A stretch of 64,000 nucleotides of DNA from Candidatus Limnocylindrales bacterium (GCA_035571835.1 DATNBU010000011.1:62001-126000), one strand, 5' to 3'. Positions 24,602 to 34,035 are shown, counted from the stretch's first letter. A program made the numbers and translations. Notes: a model not told the origin generated them from the sequence alone.

Positions 24602-25393
24602 ATGATTGAGCTCGAGCCACGCAGCACTTCCTCCGACGCATCGGATCCGGATGGCGTGCGTGTGGTCGCGCGCGACCCCGCGGGCCGCCGCCAGCAGAGG
24701 ATAATGCAGGGAGTTGCGCTGTTTCTCGCCGCCGCGTGCGCAGGTTACGTGCTGATGCCACGACAGGTTTCTCAGGCCGGCCCCGACAACACTCCGAAGA
24801 GGCCCGAACCCCGTCCGACGATCGGAGCAGAGTCCGCGAATCACCCGGTCGCTGCTTCCGCTGCTGGAACCGCGGCCGCGACTCCGGAGAACGTTGCCGC
24901 GGCAGTGCCCGGCACGCCGCAGGCTCAGCCTGCGACTCCCACGCCAAGAAGGCTCACGCCGCGGCGCGCTCCGAGTCATTCCTCTCAGAATGCCGACGAC
25001 GAACCCGGCCAGCAGCCCGAGCTCGTCGGAATCCCGCGCGACGTGACCGCGGCCGAATACATCCAGGCGTTGCACGACGCCGGCATCTACGAAGGAATCG
25101 GGGCGTTCAATCCGCCGGGAACGAGCCCGCCTCTCGACGGCCTTGCCGTTCCCGAGGATTACGTCCTGCCCGAAGGCTACGTGCGTCATTATCAGACCAC
25201 CGACGACGGTCAGGACATCGAGCCGATCCTGATGTACTCACCCGACTACGAGTTCTTCGACGAGAACGGCAACCCCGTTCCGATCCCCGAGGATCGCGTA
25301 GTGCCGGCCGACAAGGCGCCGCCCGGTTTTCCGATTCGTCCGATCGAGATTCCCAAGCCGCGAGAAAGAGAACCAGGGGATACCGGCCGCTGA
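24602..25393 (+). CDS. Membrane-anchored protein of unknown function, upstream of lnt
   Basis: 263 residues with one membrane segment (IMQGVALFLAAACAGYVLMP, residues about 34-53), an Ala/Pro/Thr linker to residue 130, and a C-terminal acidic, proline-rich part. The latter has two similar short motifs, L-P-E-D-Y-V-L-P-E-G-Y-V-like and P-I-P-E-D-R-V-V-P. No known domain. Its TGA stop overlaps the apparent CTG start of the Lnt gene, so the two are translated together. That is the only clue to function. Confidence 0.75.
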   Translation: MIELEPRSTSSDASDPDGVRVVARDPAGRRQQRIMQGVALFLAAACAGYVLMPRQVSQAGPDNTPKRPEPRPTIGAESANHPVAASAAGTAAATPENVAAAVPGTPQAQPATPTPRRLTPRRAPSHSSQNADDEPGQQPELVGIPRDVTAAEYIQALHDAGIYEGIGAFNPPGTSPPLDGLAVPEDYVLPEGYVRHYQTTDDGQDIEPILMYSPDYEFFDENGNPVPIPEDRVVPADKAPPGFPIRPIEIPKPREREPGDTGR

Positions 25394-26991
25394 TCGAATC
25401 CCCGCGTCTTTCGTCCGCAATCCAGACGTTCGCCGGCATCGCCGCGGCGACGATCGTCCTCGCGCTGTGCTCGCCGATCCGCGGCAACACATACCTGCTC
25501 GATTTTTTCGGCCTCGTGCCGTGGCTGCTGGTTCTTTCTCGTACGCGCACGCTCGCGGGTGCGGCGGCGTCCGGCTACTTCATGTGTCTCGCGTTCGTGC
25601 TCGCGATTTTCGCATGGTTCGGGCTCGCGATTGCCGTGTATTCGGCCGGAGCGGCCTTCGCCGGGATCGTCGTGCTCGCGCTTGCGGCGCCGCTGCTGCA
25701 GCCGCAGTTCCTTGTGTTTGCGATCGTGCGTCACGCGGCACGCCGTTTTCACGGACCTCTTCTGGCCGCGATTGCGGGTGCGTCGGCGTGGGTCGCGGCC
25801 GAATGGATGTTCCCGAAGCTGCTCGCGGATTCGCTCGCGCACGGCTTCTATCCTTCTCCGGTGCTGCGGCAGACCGCCGATCTCGGCGGCATCGCGGGAA
25901 TCACGTTCCTGATCGTGCTCATCAATGAAGCGCTGTGCGAGGCATTGTCCGCAGCCGTGCGGCGCGATCCGCGCGCGTCGCTCGCCGCCGTGTCGTGCGC
26001 GGCACTGATCATCGCGGCCATGGCCGGATACGGGACATGGCGGCTCCACGCGCTTGCCGCATCGCAGGGCATTCCTCCGGTGCGCGTCGGCCTCGTGCAG
26101 TCGAACATTTCTGCTTACGACCGATTGAAGCGCGAAATGGGAGCGTACGAAGCCGTGCGCCACGTGCTCGATACGCACTTCGCGATGTCGCGTGAGGCGG
26201 TAGACAAGAACCACGTCGATGCGCTCGTCTGGTCGGAGACCGTATTTCCGACCACGTTCGGCAAGCCGAAGAACGAAACCGGCGGCGAGCTCGACCAGGA
26301 GATAGAGGACTTCGTTGCGCGGCTGGGCGTTCCGCTGGTGTTCGGCTCGTACGACCGCGACGAAGACGGCGAGTACAACTCGGCGGTCTTCCTCGAGCCG
26401 GGTGCCGTCGGTGCTCCCGCGAAGTTTTCGGTTTACCGCAAGACCCGGCTCTTCTTCCTGACCGAATACGTGCCGGCATGGCTAGACGGCCCGCGCGCGC
26501 GGCAGTGGATGCCATGGGCCGGCACGTGGAAGCCAGGCCCCGGCGCCAAAGTGCTTCCGCTGCGCCTGCGCGGCGGTCGTACGGTGCCGGTGCTGCCGAT
26601 GATCTGTCTCGACGACGTCGACGTCGGCCTCGCCGTCGAGGGCGCGCGGCGCGGCGCCGAGATGATCGTGACGATGTCGAACGATTCGTGGTTCACCGAG
26701 CACGCCGAAGGTGCGTGGCTGCATCTGGTGGTCGCGGCGTTCCGAAGCATCGAGACGCGCCTTCCGCAGATTCGCGTGACCAACAACGGCATCACGGCCG
26801 TCATCGATCCGACCGGCGAGATCACGTCGAGCGCCGGCGTCGGTGAGCGCAGCACGCTGGTTGCCGACGTGGTGCCGCAAAAGCCCGCGCGAACCCTCGT
26901 GGTCGCGCTCGGCGACTGGGTCGGTCCGACCGGTCTTGTCGTCGTGCTGCTGCTCGTCGGCGTTCCGCTCGTGCGTCGCCGCGGTCGCTGA
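25390..26991 (+). CDS. lnt: Apolipoprotein N-acyltransferase
   Basis: 533 residues when started at CTG 25390. No in-frame ATG, GTG or TTG lies within about 40 codons upstream, and the next one downstream is inside the first membrane region. A G-rich AGGGGAT nine bases before the CTG can act as Shine-Dalgarno, and the CTGA overlap suggests coupling to the preceding gene. Six or seven helices precede the nitrilase-type domain, whose triad is Glu283 (W-S-E-T), Lys351 (Y-R-K-T) and Cys406 (M-I-C-L-D), equivalent to E. coli E267/K335/C387. It adds the third acyl chain to lipoproteins in the inner membrane. The usual I-C-Y-E is I-C-L-D here. Confidence 0.9.
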   Translation: MIESPRLSSAIQTFAGIAAATIVLALCSPIRGNTYLLDFFGLVPWLLVLSRTRTLAGAAASGYFMCLAFVLAIFAWFGLAIAVYSAGAAFAGIVVLALAAPLLQPQFLVFAIVRHAARRFHGPLLAAIAGASAWVAAEWMFPKLLADSLAHGFYPSPVLRQTADLGGIAGITFLIVLINEALCEALSAAVRRDPRASLAAVSCAALIIAAMAGYGTWRLHALAASQGIPPVRVGLVQSNISAYDRLKREMGAYEAVRHVLDTHFAMSREAVDKNHVDALVWSETVFPTTFGKPKNETGGELDQEIEDFVARLGVPLVFGSYDRDEDGEYNSAVFLEPGAVGAPAKFSVYRKTRLFFLTEYVPAWLDGPRARQWMPWAGTWKPGPGAKVLPLRLRGGRTVPVLPMICLDDVDVGLAVEGARRGAEMIVTMSNDSWFTEHAEGAWLHLVVAAFRSIETRLPQIRVTNNGITAVIDPTGEITSSAGVGERSTLVADVVPQKPARTLVVALGDWVGPTGLVVVLLLVGVPLVRRRGR

Positions 26992-27047
26992 TGAAATCGG
27001 GGACAGACACCGATTTCCGGAAATCGGTGTCTGTCCCCGATTTCATC
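26990..27047. repeat. 58-bp perfect palindrome between convergent genes
   Basis: Bases 26990-27018 are the exact reverse complement of 27019-27047, 29 bp per arm with no spacer. The arms contain GGGGACAGACACCGATTT. The left end overlaps the last two bases of the Lnt stop codon, and the right end is 11 bp from the stop of the convergent gene. It may end transcription in both directions. Its sequence resembles REP-type elements I have seen in other proteobacteria, so it may be a mobilised palindrome. I saw no second copy in this window. Confidence 0.9.
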
Positions 27048-27058
27048 GTTTCAGATGG

Positions 27059-28042
27059 TCATCCGAGTGCGCGGGCGCGATCGCGTGCGGTGGCGAAGCG
27101 GTCGGCAAGCTCGTCGATGGTGGCGTGAAACTCGCGAACCGTGCGCTCGAGGATCTCGGCCACCGGCTCGACACGGTCGATGCGTCCGGCAACCTGGCCA
27201 CCCAGCCCGATCGCCGCCTCCATGTCGCCACCGAAATACAGGTCGAGAATCCGGCCGAACTCCGTCATCGGCACGTGGTCCTGGCGCTCGAGCGCTTCGG
27301 TGCGTGTCGTGCGGATCGCGCGAAGACCGGGCCGGCTGTGACGGTTGAGAAATACGGTGTCGGTTTCGGCTGCACCGGTGATGGCGGCCTTGTAGTTGGC
27401 ATGCACCGGCGACTCGGCCGCCGAGACCATGCGCGTTCCCATCTGCACGCCTTCGGCGCCGAGCGCGAAGGCTGCGGCCATCGACCGGCCATCGCAGATT
27501 CCACCGGCCGCGATCACGGGCACATCCACTTTCGAGCAGACGAGCGGCAGCAGCACCATCGATGCGACGTCGCGCGGATTCTTGAATCCGCCGCCTTCTC
27601 CGCCTTCGACGACAAGCCCGTCGACGCCTGCAGCAACCGCCTTGAGCGCGGTCTTCAGCGTAGGCACGACGTGAAAGACGACGAGGCCGGCGTCTTTCAG
27701 CTTGCTGGTGTACTGGGTCGGATCGCCGGCCGACGTCGTCACGAATCGAACGCCCTGCGCGACGACGAAGTCCGCAATAGAGGGGTCGCGCACGAACAGC
27801 TGCGCAATGTTCACGCCGAACGGCTTGTCGGTCAGCTCGCGCATCTTGAGGATCTCGCCGCGCACGGCATCGAGCTCACCCGAAGACGTTTCGATGATTC
27901 CGAGCCCGCCGGCGTTGGAGACCGCAGAGGCGAGTTGTGCGCGTGCGATCCAGCCCATCGGGGCCTGCACGATCGGATAGCGGACGCCGAGAAGCTCGGA
28001 GACGCGAGTGCGAACTGGTGGCGCGGACGACTGCGTTTGCAT
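27059..28042 (-). CDS. Nitronate monooxygenase / 2-nitropropane dioxygenase family flavoprotein
   Basis: 327 residues from ATG 28042 (MQTQSSAPPVRTR). The TIM-barrel FMN enzyme family is shown by P-I-V-Q-A-P-M-G-W, S-N-A-G-G-L-G, G-V-D-G-L-V-V-E-G-G-E-G-G-G and V-I-A-A-G-G-I-C-D-G. Members oxidise nitronates, or act as FabK-like enoyl-ACP reductases; motif content does not separate these, though length and ending favour the former. Cytosolic. Convergent with lnt, separated only by the long palindrome. Confidence 0.88.
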   Translation of the reverse strand: MQTQSSAPPVRTRVSELLGVRYPIVQAPMGWIARAQLASAVSNAGGLGIIETSSGELDAVRGEILKMRELTDKPFGVNIAQLFVRDPSIADFVVAQGVRFVTTSAGDPTQYTSKLKDAGLVVFHVVPTLKTALKAVAAGVDGLVVEGGEGGGFKNPRDVASMVLLPLVCSKVDVPVIAAGGICDGRSMAAAFALGAEGVQMGTRMVSAAESPVHANYKAAITGAAETDTVFLNRHSRPGLRAIRTTRTEALERQDHVPMTEFGRILDLYFGGDMEAAIGLGGQVAGRIDRVEPVAEILERTVREFHATIDELADRFATARDRARALG

Positions 28043-28107
28043 CGCGGCAACTTGGCGGGGCCGCCCGACAGGGGCAAGCCGATCGCCGCGACCGCGACGC
28101 TGCCGAG

Positions 28108-28701
28108 TTACGGCGCGGCAGATGCCGGAGCGATCCCGCACGCGACGCGCATGCCGCCGCCGCCGAGCGGAGCCGGATGGTCGGAATGGTTGTCGCCGCC
28201 GGCATGAATCATCAGCGAATGTCCGAGCAGGTCCGCAACCTTGAGGCGCGGCGCAAGTACGGGGTACTCGGCCTTGCCGTCGGGGTCGACGTACAGGGCA
28301 GGAAGGTCACCGAGATGACCTGTTCCGTACGGTCCCTCGTGGCGTCCGGTCTTGGCCGGATCGTAATGGCCGCCGGCCGCTTGCGCGGCCGTCATCTGAC
28401 CGTCCTTTTCGGCCGGATCGCACGACGGATTTTCGTGCACGTGAAAGCCGTGCAGCCCTGGCGGCAACCCGTTCAGGGCAGGCTTGAGCATCAGTCCGTA
28501 GCCGGTATCGGATGCCGTCACGGTGCCGACGGGTTTGGCCTCGCCCTTGGCGTCGACGAGATTCATCGTGATCTTGACCGGGCCTGACGCAGTTGCGGCT
28601 GCCGGAGGCTGCGCATTCGACACGCCGACCACGATGAGGGTGCCAAAGGTCGAGACAGTCAGCGAGAGAATCGAAGAGGTGAGCGCATTCATATGTTGCA
28701 T
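28108..28701 (-). CDS. sodC: Periplasmic Cu/Zn superoxide dismutase
   Basis: 197 residues with a signal peptide ([19 protein letters not shown], cut near SNA-Q). The copper-site motif [10 protein letters not shown] and the second signature [10 protein letters not shown] are intact, with further metal-binding histidines in A-G-G-H-Y-D-P and [11 protein letters not shown]. It turns superoxide into peroxide and oxygen in the periplasm. ATG 28701 and ATG 28692 are both possible starts. Its presence fits aerobic life. Confidence 0.94.
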   Translation of the reverse strand: MQHMNALTSSILSLTVSTFGTLIVVGVSNAQPPAAATASGPVKITMNLVDAKGEAKPVGTVTASDTGYGLMLKPALNGLPPGLHGFHVHENPSCDPAEKDGQMTAAQAAGGHYDPAKTGRHEGPYGTGHLGDLPALYVDPDGKAEYPVLAPRLKVADLLGHSLMIHAGGDNHSDHPAPLGGGGMRVACGIAPASAAP

Positions 28702-28810
28702 GATGTGACCCTAGTCCTCAGAAAGCCGTCGATCAAGTTCCACGAAACCGCTCCCTCGTGATAACGACCCCAGCCGGCGGCAGGTTTTCCCGACGGTTGG
28801 CACCTCAGCG

Positions 28811-30355
28811 ATGGACACCACGACAACCGGCGACCGCAAGCCGCGTATTCTCATCTGTACTCCGGAGATCACGGAGCTTCCGGAGGGCATGGGCAACGCT
28901 GCGCAGAACATCCGCGCAAAGGGCGGCGGCCTCGGCGATATCTCTGCGGGGCTGATTCAGTATCTTCACACCGACGGCCGCTTCGAGCTGCACGTGGTGC
29001 TGCCGCGCTACGATGCCAGGATCCGCGACCTCGCACGCATCACGTATCGCGAGATCGATGCGATGGGACGCGTGCTCGGGCGCCAGGGCGTGCATCTGGT
29101 CACCGACAGTGCGTTCTCGTCGCTGACCGATGTCTACGGCGAGCAGGAGGCCAACCCGCGAATCCGTCGCGCGGAGGCTTTTCAGCGCTACATCATCAAC
29201 GACCTGATGCCGCGTCTGGAGCCGGACCTCGTGCACTGCAACGACTGGATGACAGGGCTGGTTCCGGCGGCGGCGCGTGCGGCCGGAATCAAGAGCGTCT
29301 TCACGCTGCACAACGTGTTCACCGAGCACGCGCCCCCTGCCGACATTGACCGCAGCGGCATCGACATCCGGCGCATCTACGAGTTCCTCTATTTCAAAGA
29401 CTATCCGATCGACACGGCCGAGAACTGGAGGCAGAACGGCGTCGATTTCACCGCCACCGGAATTCACGCCGCGGATGTCGTCAATACCGTGAGTCCGACC
29501 TTTCTCGAGGAGATGATCTCCGGACAGTTCGACGAGATCGTACCGCCGGGCGTGGCGCACGCGATGCGCGAGAAGCACGCTGCCGGCCGCACGCTCGGCA
29601 TCCTCAATGCGCCGGCCGACTCCGACGACCCGCGCATCAATCCGCACGTGTCCACGTACGACGTCCACGACGTCATCGAGGGCAAGCGCACCAACAAGGA
29701 GTTGTTCCAGAAAGAGATGGGCCTGCGCGTCGAGCCCGACGCTCCGCTGTTTTTCTGGCCGAGCAGGCTTTACGCGCAGAAAGGCCCCGAGCTTCTGGCT
29801 GCGATCGCATCGGCTGCCGTGCGGCGCCACGGACTGCAGATCGCGCTGGTGGCGAGCGGAGACCGCGCCGTCGAAGCCGTTTTCCGCAAGCTTGCCGCGA
29901 CCAGCGACGGACGCATCGCGCATCGTCCGTTTCGCGAGGACCTCAGCATGCGCGCGCTCGCAGGATCCGACTTCGTGCTGATGCCTTCGCTGTACGAGCC
30001 GTGCGGCCTGCCGCAGATGATGGGCCCTCGCTTCGGCACGCTCGCGGTCGCGCGCGCGACGGGCGGCCTCAAGGATACGGTGATGCCGCTCGATGCATCG
30101 CGCGAGGCCGGCAACGGTTTCGTGTTCAAGCCCCACACGGCGAGCGGCCTGGCTGGCGCGATCACCGAGGCGGTTCATTTCTATCGCGAGCCGGAAGAGG
30201 TGCGCAGGGCTGTGCTTCAGCGCGTGATGCAGGAGAGTCTCGACCGTTTCACGCTCGCGAATACGGCCCGCGCCTACATCGAGCTCTACGAGAAACTGAT
30301 TGCCGAGAGTCGCGGGCCGGCCGGCGCCGGCGAAGCCGCCGCTCCGTTCGTCTGA
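28811..30355 (+). CDS. GT5 glycogen/starch synthase-like glycosyltransferase
   Basis: 514 residues, slightly longer than the usual 480 for GlgA. The N-terminal ADP-glucose-binding K-x-G-G-L is present as K-G-G-G-L-G-D (Lys37), preceded by an insert compared with the normal K-T-G-G-L spacing. The C-terminal half has W-P-S-R-L-Y-A-Q-K-G, E-P-C-G-L-P-Q-M and A-T-G-G-L-K-D-T-V. GT5 enzymes lengthen alpha-1,4-glucan from ADP- or UDP-glucose. No other glycogen gene is adjacent, so the product may be glycogen or a specialised glucan. Confidence 0.87.
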   Translation: MDTTTTGDRKPRILICTPEITELPEGMGNAAQNIRAKGGGLGDISAGLIQYLHTDGRFELHVVLPRYDARIRDLARITYREIDAMGRVLGRQGVHLVTDSAFSSLTDVYGEQEANPRIRRAEAFQRYIINDLMPRLEPDLVHCNDWMTGLVPAAARAAGIKSVFTLHNVFTEHAPPADIDRSGIDIRRIYEFLYFKDYPIDTAENWRQNGVDFTATGIHAADVVNTVSPTFLEEMISGQFDEIVPPGVAHAMREKHAAGRTLGILNAPADSDDPRINPHVSTYDVHDVIEGKRTNKELFQKEMGLRVEPDAPLFFWPSRLYAQKGPELLAAIASAAVRRHGLQIALVASGDRAVEAVFRKLAATSDGRIAHRPFREDLSMRALAGSDFVLMPSLYEPCGLPQMMGPRFGTLAVARATGGLKDTVMPLDASREAGNGFVFKPHTASGLAGAITEAVHFYREPEEVRRAVLQRVMQESLDRFTLANTARAYIELYEKLIAESRGPAGAGEAAAPFV

Positions 30356-30365
30356 TGCAGCAGAC

Positions 30366-31388
30366 CTACGGCCGAAGCAGGACCTTTCCGATGTTTTTCC
30401 TGTCCTGCACGTAGTGATGGGCCGCTGCCGCTTCGGCAAACGGAAACACCTTGTCGACGTGCGGGCGAATGACGCCGGCTTTCCACAACTCCAGGAGATC
30501 TTCGGCCCAGATGCGGATGCGAGGGATCTCGCCCCAGAGATGTCCGAGATTGACGCCGAACACTCCCTTGTTCGCATTGAGCAGGGCCGGCGGGTTGAAC
30601 TGCAGCCACGGCATCGACGCCACGGTCTTGAGCGCGGCGACGATGCTGCGCTCCTTGCCGACCGCCGCCGACGACATTCCGAACATTCCGAGGCGTCCGG
30701 TCGGAGCGAGAATGCGAAAGCCTTTCTTGAACGAGTCGCCGCCGACTGCATCGAGGATCAGCTCGACTCCCTGTCCGCCGGTAATCTCCATCGTGCGCTT
30801 CTCGAAATCCTCGGTGCGGTAGTCGATCAGCGCATCGACGCCGATGCCGCGCAGGAAATCGTGCTTGCCGCGCGACGCCGTGCCGATCACGGTTGCGCCG
30901 AGATGCTTGGCAATCTGCGTCGCGGCAATGCCGACTCCGCCGCCGACCGAATGCACGAGCACGGTTTCGCCTGCGCGCAGGCCGCCCATCACCACGATGA
31001 GCTGCCAGGCGGTGAAATAGTTGACCGGCAGCGCAGCGCCGTCTTCGGCCGTCATCCCCGCCGGACGAGTGAAGACCTGGCTCGCCGGAACGCAGACGAC
31101 GTCCGAGTAACCGCCGAAGCGCGTCATTGCGAAGACGTCTCGTCCGACCCACGACGAATCGACGCCGCTTCCGACGGCGTCGACGCGTCCGCCGACTTCG
31201 TAGCCCACGACGACAGGCATCTTCGGAAGGTCCGGATAGATTCCGAGCCGTCCCATGATGTCGGCGAAATTTACGCCGGTCGCTTCGACGCGAATGCGCA
31301 TCTGGTCCGGCCCCGGCGAGGGATCGGGCGCTTCTTTGACCTCGAGCACTTCGGGGGCACCGGCTTTCGTGATCCATATCTGTCGCAT
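30366..31388 (-). CDS. Zinc-independent quinone oxidoreductase-like MDR protein
   Basis: 340 residues of the medium-chain dehydrogenase/reductase fold. V-N-F-A-D-I, G-Y-E-V-G-G-R-V and the NADPH-binding motif V-H-S-V-G-G-G-V-G-I-A-A place it in the quinone oxidoreductase/VAT-1-like group; there are no structural-zinc cysteines. It likely reduces quinones or enoyl compounds using NADPH. Its stop is 10 bp from the convergent glycogen synthase stop. Confidence 0.88.
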   Translation of the reverse strand: MRQIWITKAGAPEVLEVKEAPDPSPGPDQMRIRVEATGVNFADIMGRLGIYPDLPKMPVVVGYEVGGRVDAVGSGVDSSWVGRDVFAMTRFGGYSDVVCVPASQVFTRPAGMTAEDGAALPVNYFTAWQLIVVMGGLRAGETVLVHSVGGGVGIAATQIAKHLGATVIGTASRGKHDFLRGIGVDALIDYRTEDFEKRTMEITGGQGVELILDAVGGDSFKKGFRILAPTGRLGMFGMSSAAVGKERSIVAALKTVASMPWLQFNPPALLNANKGVFGVNLGHLWGEIPRIRIWAEDLLELWKAGVIRPHVDKVFPFAEAAAAHHYVQDRKNIGKVLLRP

Positions 31389-31565
31389 GGCGCGAGTATG
31401 GTTTCAGGCCCGTTCCGTGTCGACCGCTCGTGCCAGGCGGCATCGGCGGTCGCGCCTGCGCGTTGCTTCCTTATGATCGGCTTGATCGGCGCAGCCGGAA
31501 CATTGGGTAACCGGCCGAATGCAAGTCCGAAGCTCGAGCCCGATCGCAACGTGGAGAAGATCGAC

Positions 31566-31970
31566 GTGAAGAAGATGACATTGTTTCGTGCCCGACGGCT
31601 TTGGCGTCATGCGTTTGGCGTAGCCTGCTGCATGGTCGTGCTCGTCGCCGCGCCGGTGCGGGCCGAAGATGTTCCTCCCGACGTGCAGAAAGAAGCCGAC
31701 ACGATCTGGCAGAGCCGCTGTTCGACGTGTCACGGTGCAGCCGGCAAAGGCGATGGAGCGGCGGCGGCGGCGCTGACGCCGAAACCGAGGGACTTCTCCT
31801 CGGCGAGCTGGCAGGCGTCGGTATCCGACGAACACATCGAAAAGATCATCGCCGAAGGCGGCCAATCCGTCGGGCTCAGCATGCTGATGCCGGCCAATCC
31901 GGACCTCGTCGCGAAGCCCGCCGTCATCAAGGCCCTGCGCGCGCACGTGCGCGGGCTGGCCGCGCACTGA
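31566..31970 (+). CDS. Small periplasmic c-type cytochrome
   Basis: About 134 residues from GTG 31566 (GGAG nine bases upstream; ATG 31575 is the alternative). The signal peptide is AFGVACCMVVLVAAPVRA, cut before E-D. One haem motif C-S-T-C-H follows at about residue 55, with G-A-A-G-K-G-D-G-A and a distal Met in M-L-M-P-A-N-P, the layout of class I cytochrome c (cbb3-subunit-like) domains. An electron carrier; partner unknown. Confidence 0.88.
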   Translation: MKKMTLFRARRLWRHAFGVACCMVVLVAAPVRAEDVPPDVQKEADTIWQSRCSTCHGAAGKGDGAAAAALTPKPRDFSSASWQASVSDEHIEKIIAEGGQSVGLSMLMPANPDLVAKPAVIKALRAHVRGLAAH

Positions 31971-31976
31971 TCGGCG

Positions 31977-32333
31977 TCAGTCTTCGCGCAGCCGGTAGTT
32001 CGAAACGCCGATGCGCCGGCCGTCCGGATCACGAACGTAAACTGTAAACGGCGTCTCGCCGTCGTAACAGTCGCGTTCGCGGGCTCTCTCACGGACGTGC
32101 GAGAGAGTTCGCTCATCGGCGCGGAACGCGACCAGCTCCATCGATCCGGCTGCAATGGGCGTCTCGGCGTCCGTGCGCGCTTCGATCATCAGGACTGCGT
32201 CCGCGCCGAGGGCGAGCCAGAGCGACTTCGGCAACGCGTCGCGCACTACTTCGAAGCCGAACATCTCGCGATAGAACGACGCCAGCGCTGCGACGTCCGC
32301 GGTTCGAAATGCGAGGTGGTGCAGCGCCATCAT
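31977..32333 (-). CDS. VOC (glyoxalase/bleomycin-resistance fold) protein
   Basis: 118 residues beginning MMALHHLAFRTADVAALASF. The paired beta-alpha-beta-beta-beta modules end in F-T-V-Y-V-R-D-P-D-G-R-R-I-G-V-S, where the usual metal-binding Glu of that strand is replaced by Gly/Val, so the metal site may be altered. The first His (L-H-H-L) is kept. Function unknown. Divergent from the NamZ-like gene. Confidence 0.8.
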   Translation of the reverse strand: MMALHHLAFRTADVAALASFYREMFGFEVVRDALPKSLWLALGADAVLMIEARTDAETPIAAGSMELVAFRADERTLSHVRERARERDCYDGETPFTVYVRDPDGRRIGVSNYRLRED

Positions 32334-32407
32334 TCGTAGAGATTCTCCACCCCGAAAAGTTCGCCGAAAAGCTCGGAACGTTGTACACGGCCGGGTATGA
32401 TCGGTCC

Positions 32408-33577
32408 ATGCAGACAGGTCTCGAACGATTTCTCGACGATCCGACACGCTGGGTTCGCGGCGCGCGCGTCGGGCTGATCGCCAACCCGACAACTGTCGAT
32501 CGCCGGTTCCGCCATGCGATCGACCTTCTCCATTCCCATCCCGACGTGAACCTCGTGCTCCTTTTCGGACCGGAGCACGGCATCCGCGGCGCCGCGCAGG
32601 ACATGATCCATGTCGGCGACGCCCACGATCCGGTCACGCATCTGCCGGAGGTGAGTCTTTACGGAAAGACCTTCGAGTCGCTGACGCCGCGTGCGAAGGA
32701 TCTCGAGCGCATCGATGTGATGCTCTTCGATATCCAGGACGTGGGCGCGCGCTATTACACGTATGCGGCAACCATGGCGCTGGCAATGCAGGCGGCAGCG
32801 AAGGCCGGCGTACGGTTTGTCGTGCTCGACCGGCCCAATCCGATCGGCGGCGCGCAGGTCGAAGGCGGCGGTCTCCAGAGCGGCCTCGAAAACTTCTGCG
32901 CGCTGTATCCGGTGCCGCAGCGGCACGGGATGACCGTCGGCGAGCTCGCGCGTCTCTACAACACGACGTTCGCGATCGGATGCGACCTCGACGTGATCGC
33001 GTGCGAAGGGTGGAACCGCACCCAGTATTATGAGGAGACGGGACTTCCATGGGTCATGCCGTCGCCGAACATGCCCACGGTCGATACCGCGGTCGTCTAT
33101 CCCGGAATGTGTCTGCTCGAAGCCACGAATCTGTCCGAGGGGAGAGGCACGACGCGGCCGTTCGAGCTGTTCGGCGCGCCGTTCATCGACGGCCGCGCCC
33201 TGGGTGCGGAGCTCGATCGATGCGGTATCGAAGGCGCGATCTTTCGCGCGTGCTCGATCGAGCCGACCTTTCACAAGCACGCGCGACAGCCGTGCGGCGC
33301 CGTGCAGATCCATGTCACCGAACGTGCGCGCTTCGATTCGTATCGCACGGGACTCGCGGTGCTGGCCTCGGTCAAAAAGCTCTGGCCCGAGGATTTCCGG
33401 TGGAGGACCGAGGCGTATGAGTTCCGCGACGACGTTCCGGCGATCGACCTGCTGACGGGGCATCCCGCCGTTCGAGAGGCGATCGACGCCGGCGGCCCGT
33501 TCGACGACATCGTGGCGCTGTCCGTTGCCGGCAGAGAGCGCTACGACGCCGGGCGAGGTGCCGCGCTCCTTTACTGA
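32408..33577 (+). CDS. DUF1343 / NamZ-like exo-beta-N-acetylmuramidase (GH171)
   Basis: 389 residues from ATG 32408; no strong Shine-Dalgarno sequence. The family motifs V-G-L-I-A-N-P-T, F-G-P-E-H-G-I-R-G, F-D-I-Q-D-V-G-A-R-Y-Y-T-Y, L-D-R-P-N-P-I-G-G and W-V-M-P-S-P-N-M-P-T are all present. NamZ enzymes remove terminal MurNAc from peptidoglycan fragments during cell-wall recycling. No signal peptide was seen, so the protein may act in the cytosol, unlike the secreted Bacillus form. Confidence 0.9.
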   Translation: MQTGLERFLDDPTRWVRGARVGLIANPTTVDRRFRHAIDLLHSHPDVNLVLLFGPEHGIRGAAQDMIHVGDAHDPVTHLPEVSLYGKTFESLTPRAKDLERIDVMLFDIQDVGARYYTYAATMALAMQAAAKAGVRFVVLDRPNPIGGAQVEGGGLQSGLENFCALYPVPQRHGMTVGELARLYNTTFAIGCDLDVIACEGWNRTQYYEETGLPWVMPSPNMPTVDTAVVYPGMCLLEATNLSEGRGTTRPFELFGAPFIDGRALGAELDRCGIEGAIFRACSIEPTFHKHARQPCGAVQIHVTERARFDSYRTGLAVLASVKKLWPEDFRWRTEAYEFRDDVPAIDLLTGHPAVREAIDAGGPFDDIVALSVAGRERYDAGRGAALLY

Positions 33578-33645
33578 ACGTCGACTGCGCGCTCTCGATT
33601 GAACTTCGGCCTGGCGCAATGGCCCGTCAGACGGGTGCCCCCCAG

Positions 33646-34035
33646 TCAGTCGGAGTCCGGCCGCTCGATCAGCTCAATCGGATAACCAGTCGGGTCGCGG
33701 ATGAACGCAATCACAGTCGAGCCGTGTTTCATCGGCCCTGGCTCGCGGGTGATCGGGACTCCGTCGGCCCGCAGACGCTCGCAGAGCGCGTGGATGTCCT
33801 CGACACCGATTGCGACATGGCCGAATCCGGTCCCGACCTCATAGTTGCGGCCGTCCCAATTCCACGTCAGCTCGATTTCGTGCCCGCTTTCTCCGGGGAT
33901 GCCGACGAACGCCAGGGTGAACTCGCCACCGGGGTAGTCCGTGCGGCGCCGGAGCTCCATTCCGAGCTTTCCGCAGTAAAACCCGATTGACTCGTCGAGA
34001 TCTTTGACGCGGAGCATCGTGTGAAGGAATTTCAT
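33646..34035 (-). CDS. gloA: Lactoylglutathione lyase (glyoxalase I)
   Basis: 129 residues starting MKFLHTMLRVKDLDESIGFY, the standard GloA opening. Metal ligands are all visible: His5, Glu in E-I-E-L-T-W-N, His in G-F-G-H-V-A-I and Glu in P-I-E-L-I-E. It converts the hemithioacetal of methylglyoxal and glutathione to S-lactoylglutathione, which implies a glutathione-using cell. Cytosolic. Confidence 0.94.
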   Translation of the reverse strand: MKFLHTMLRVKDLDESIGFYCGKLGMELRRRTDYPGGEFTLAFVGIPGESGHEIELTWNWDGRNYEVGTGFGHVAIGVEDIHALCERLRADGVPITREPGPMKHGSTVIAFIRDPTGYPIELIERPDSD

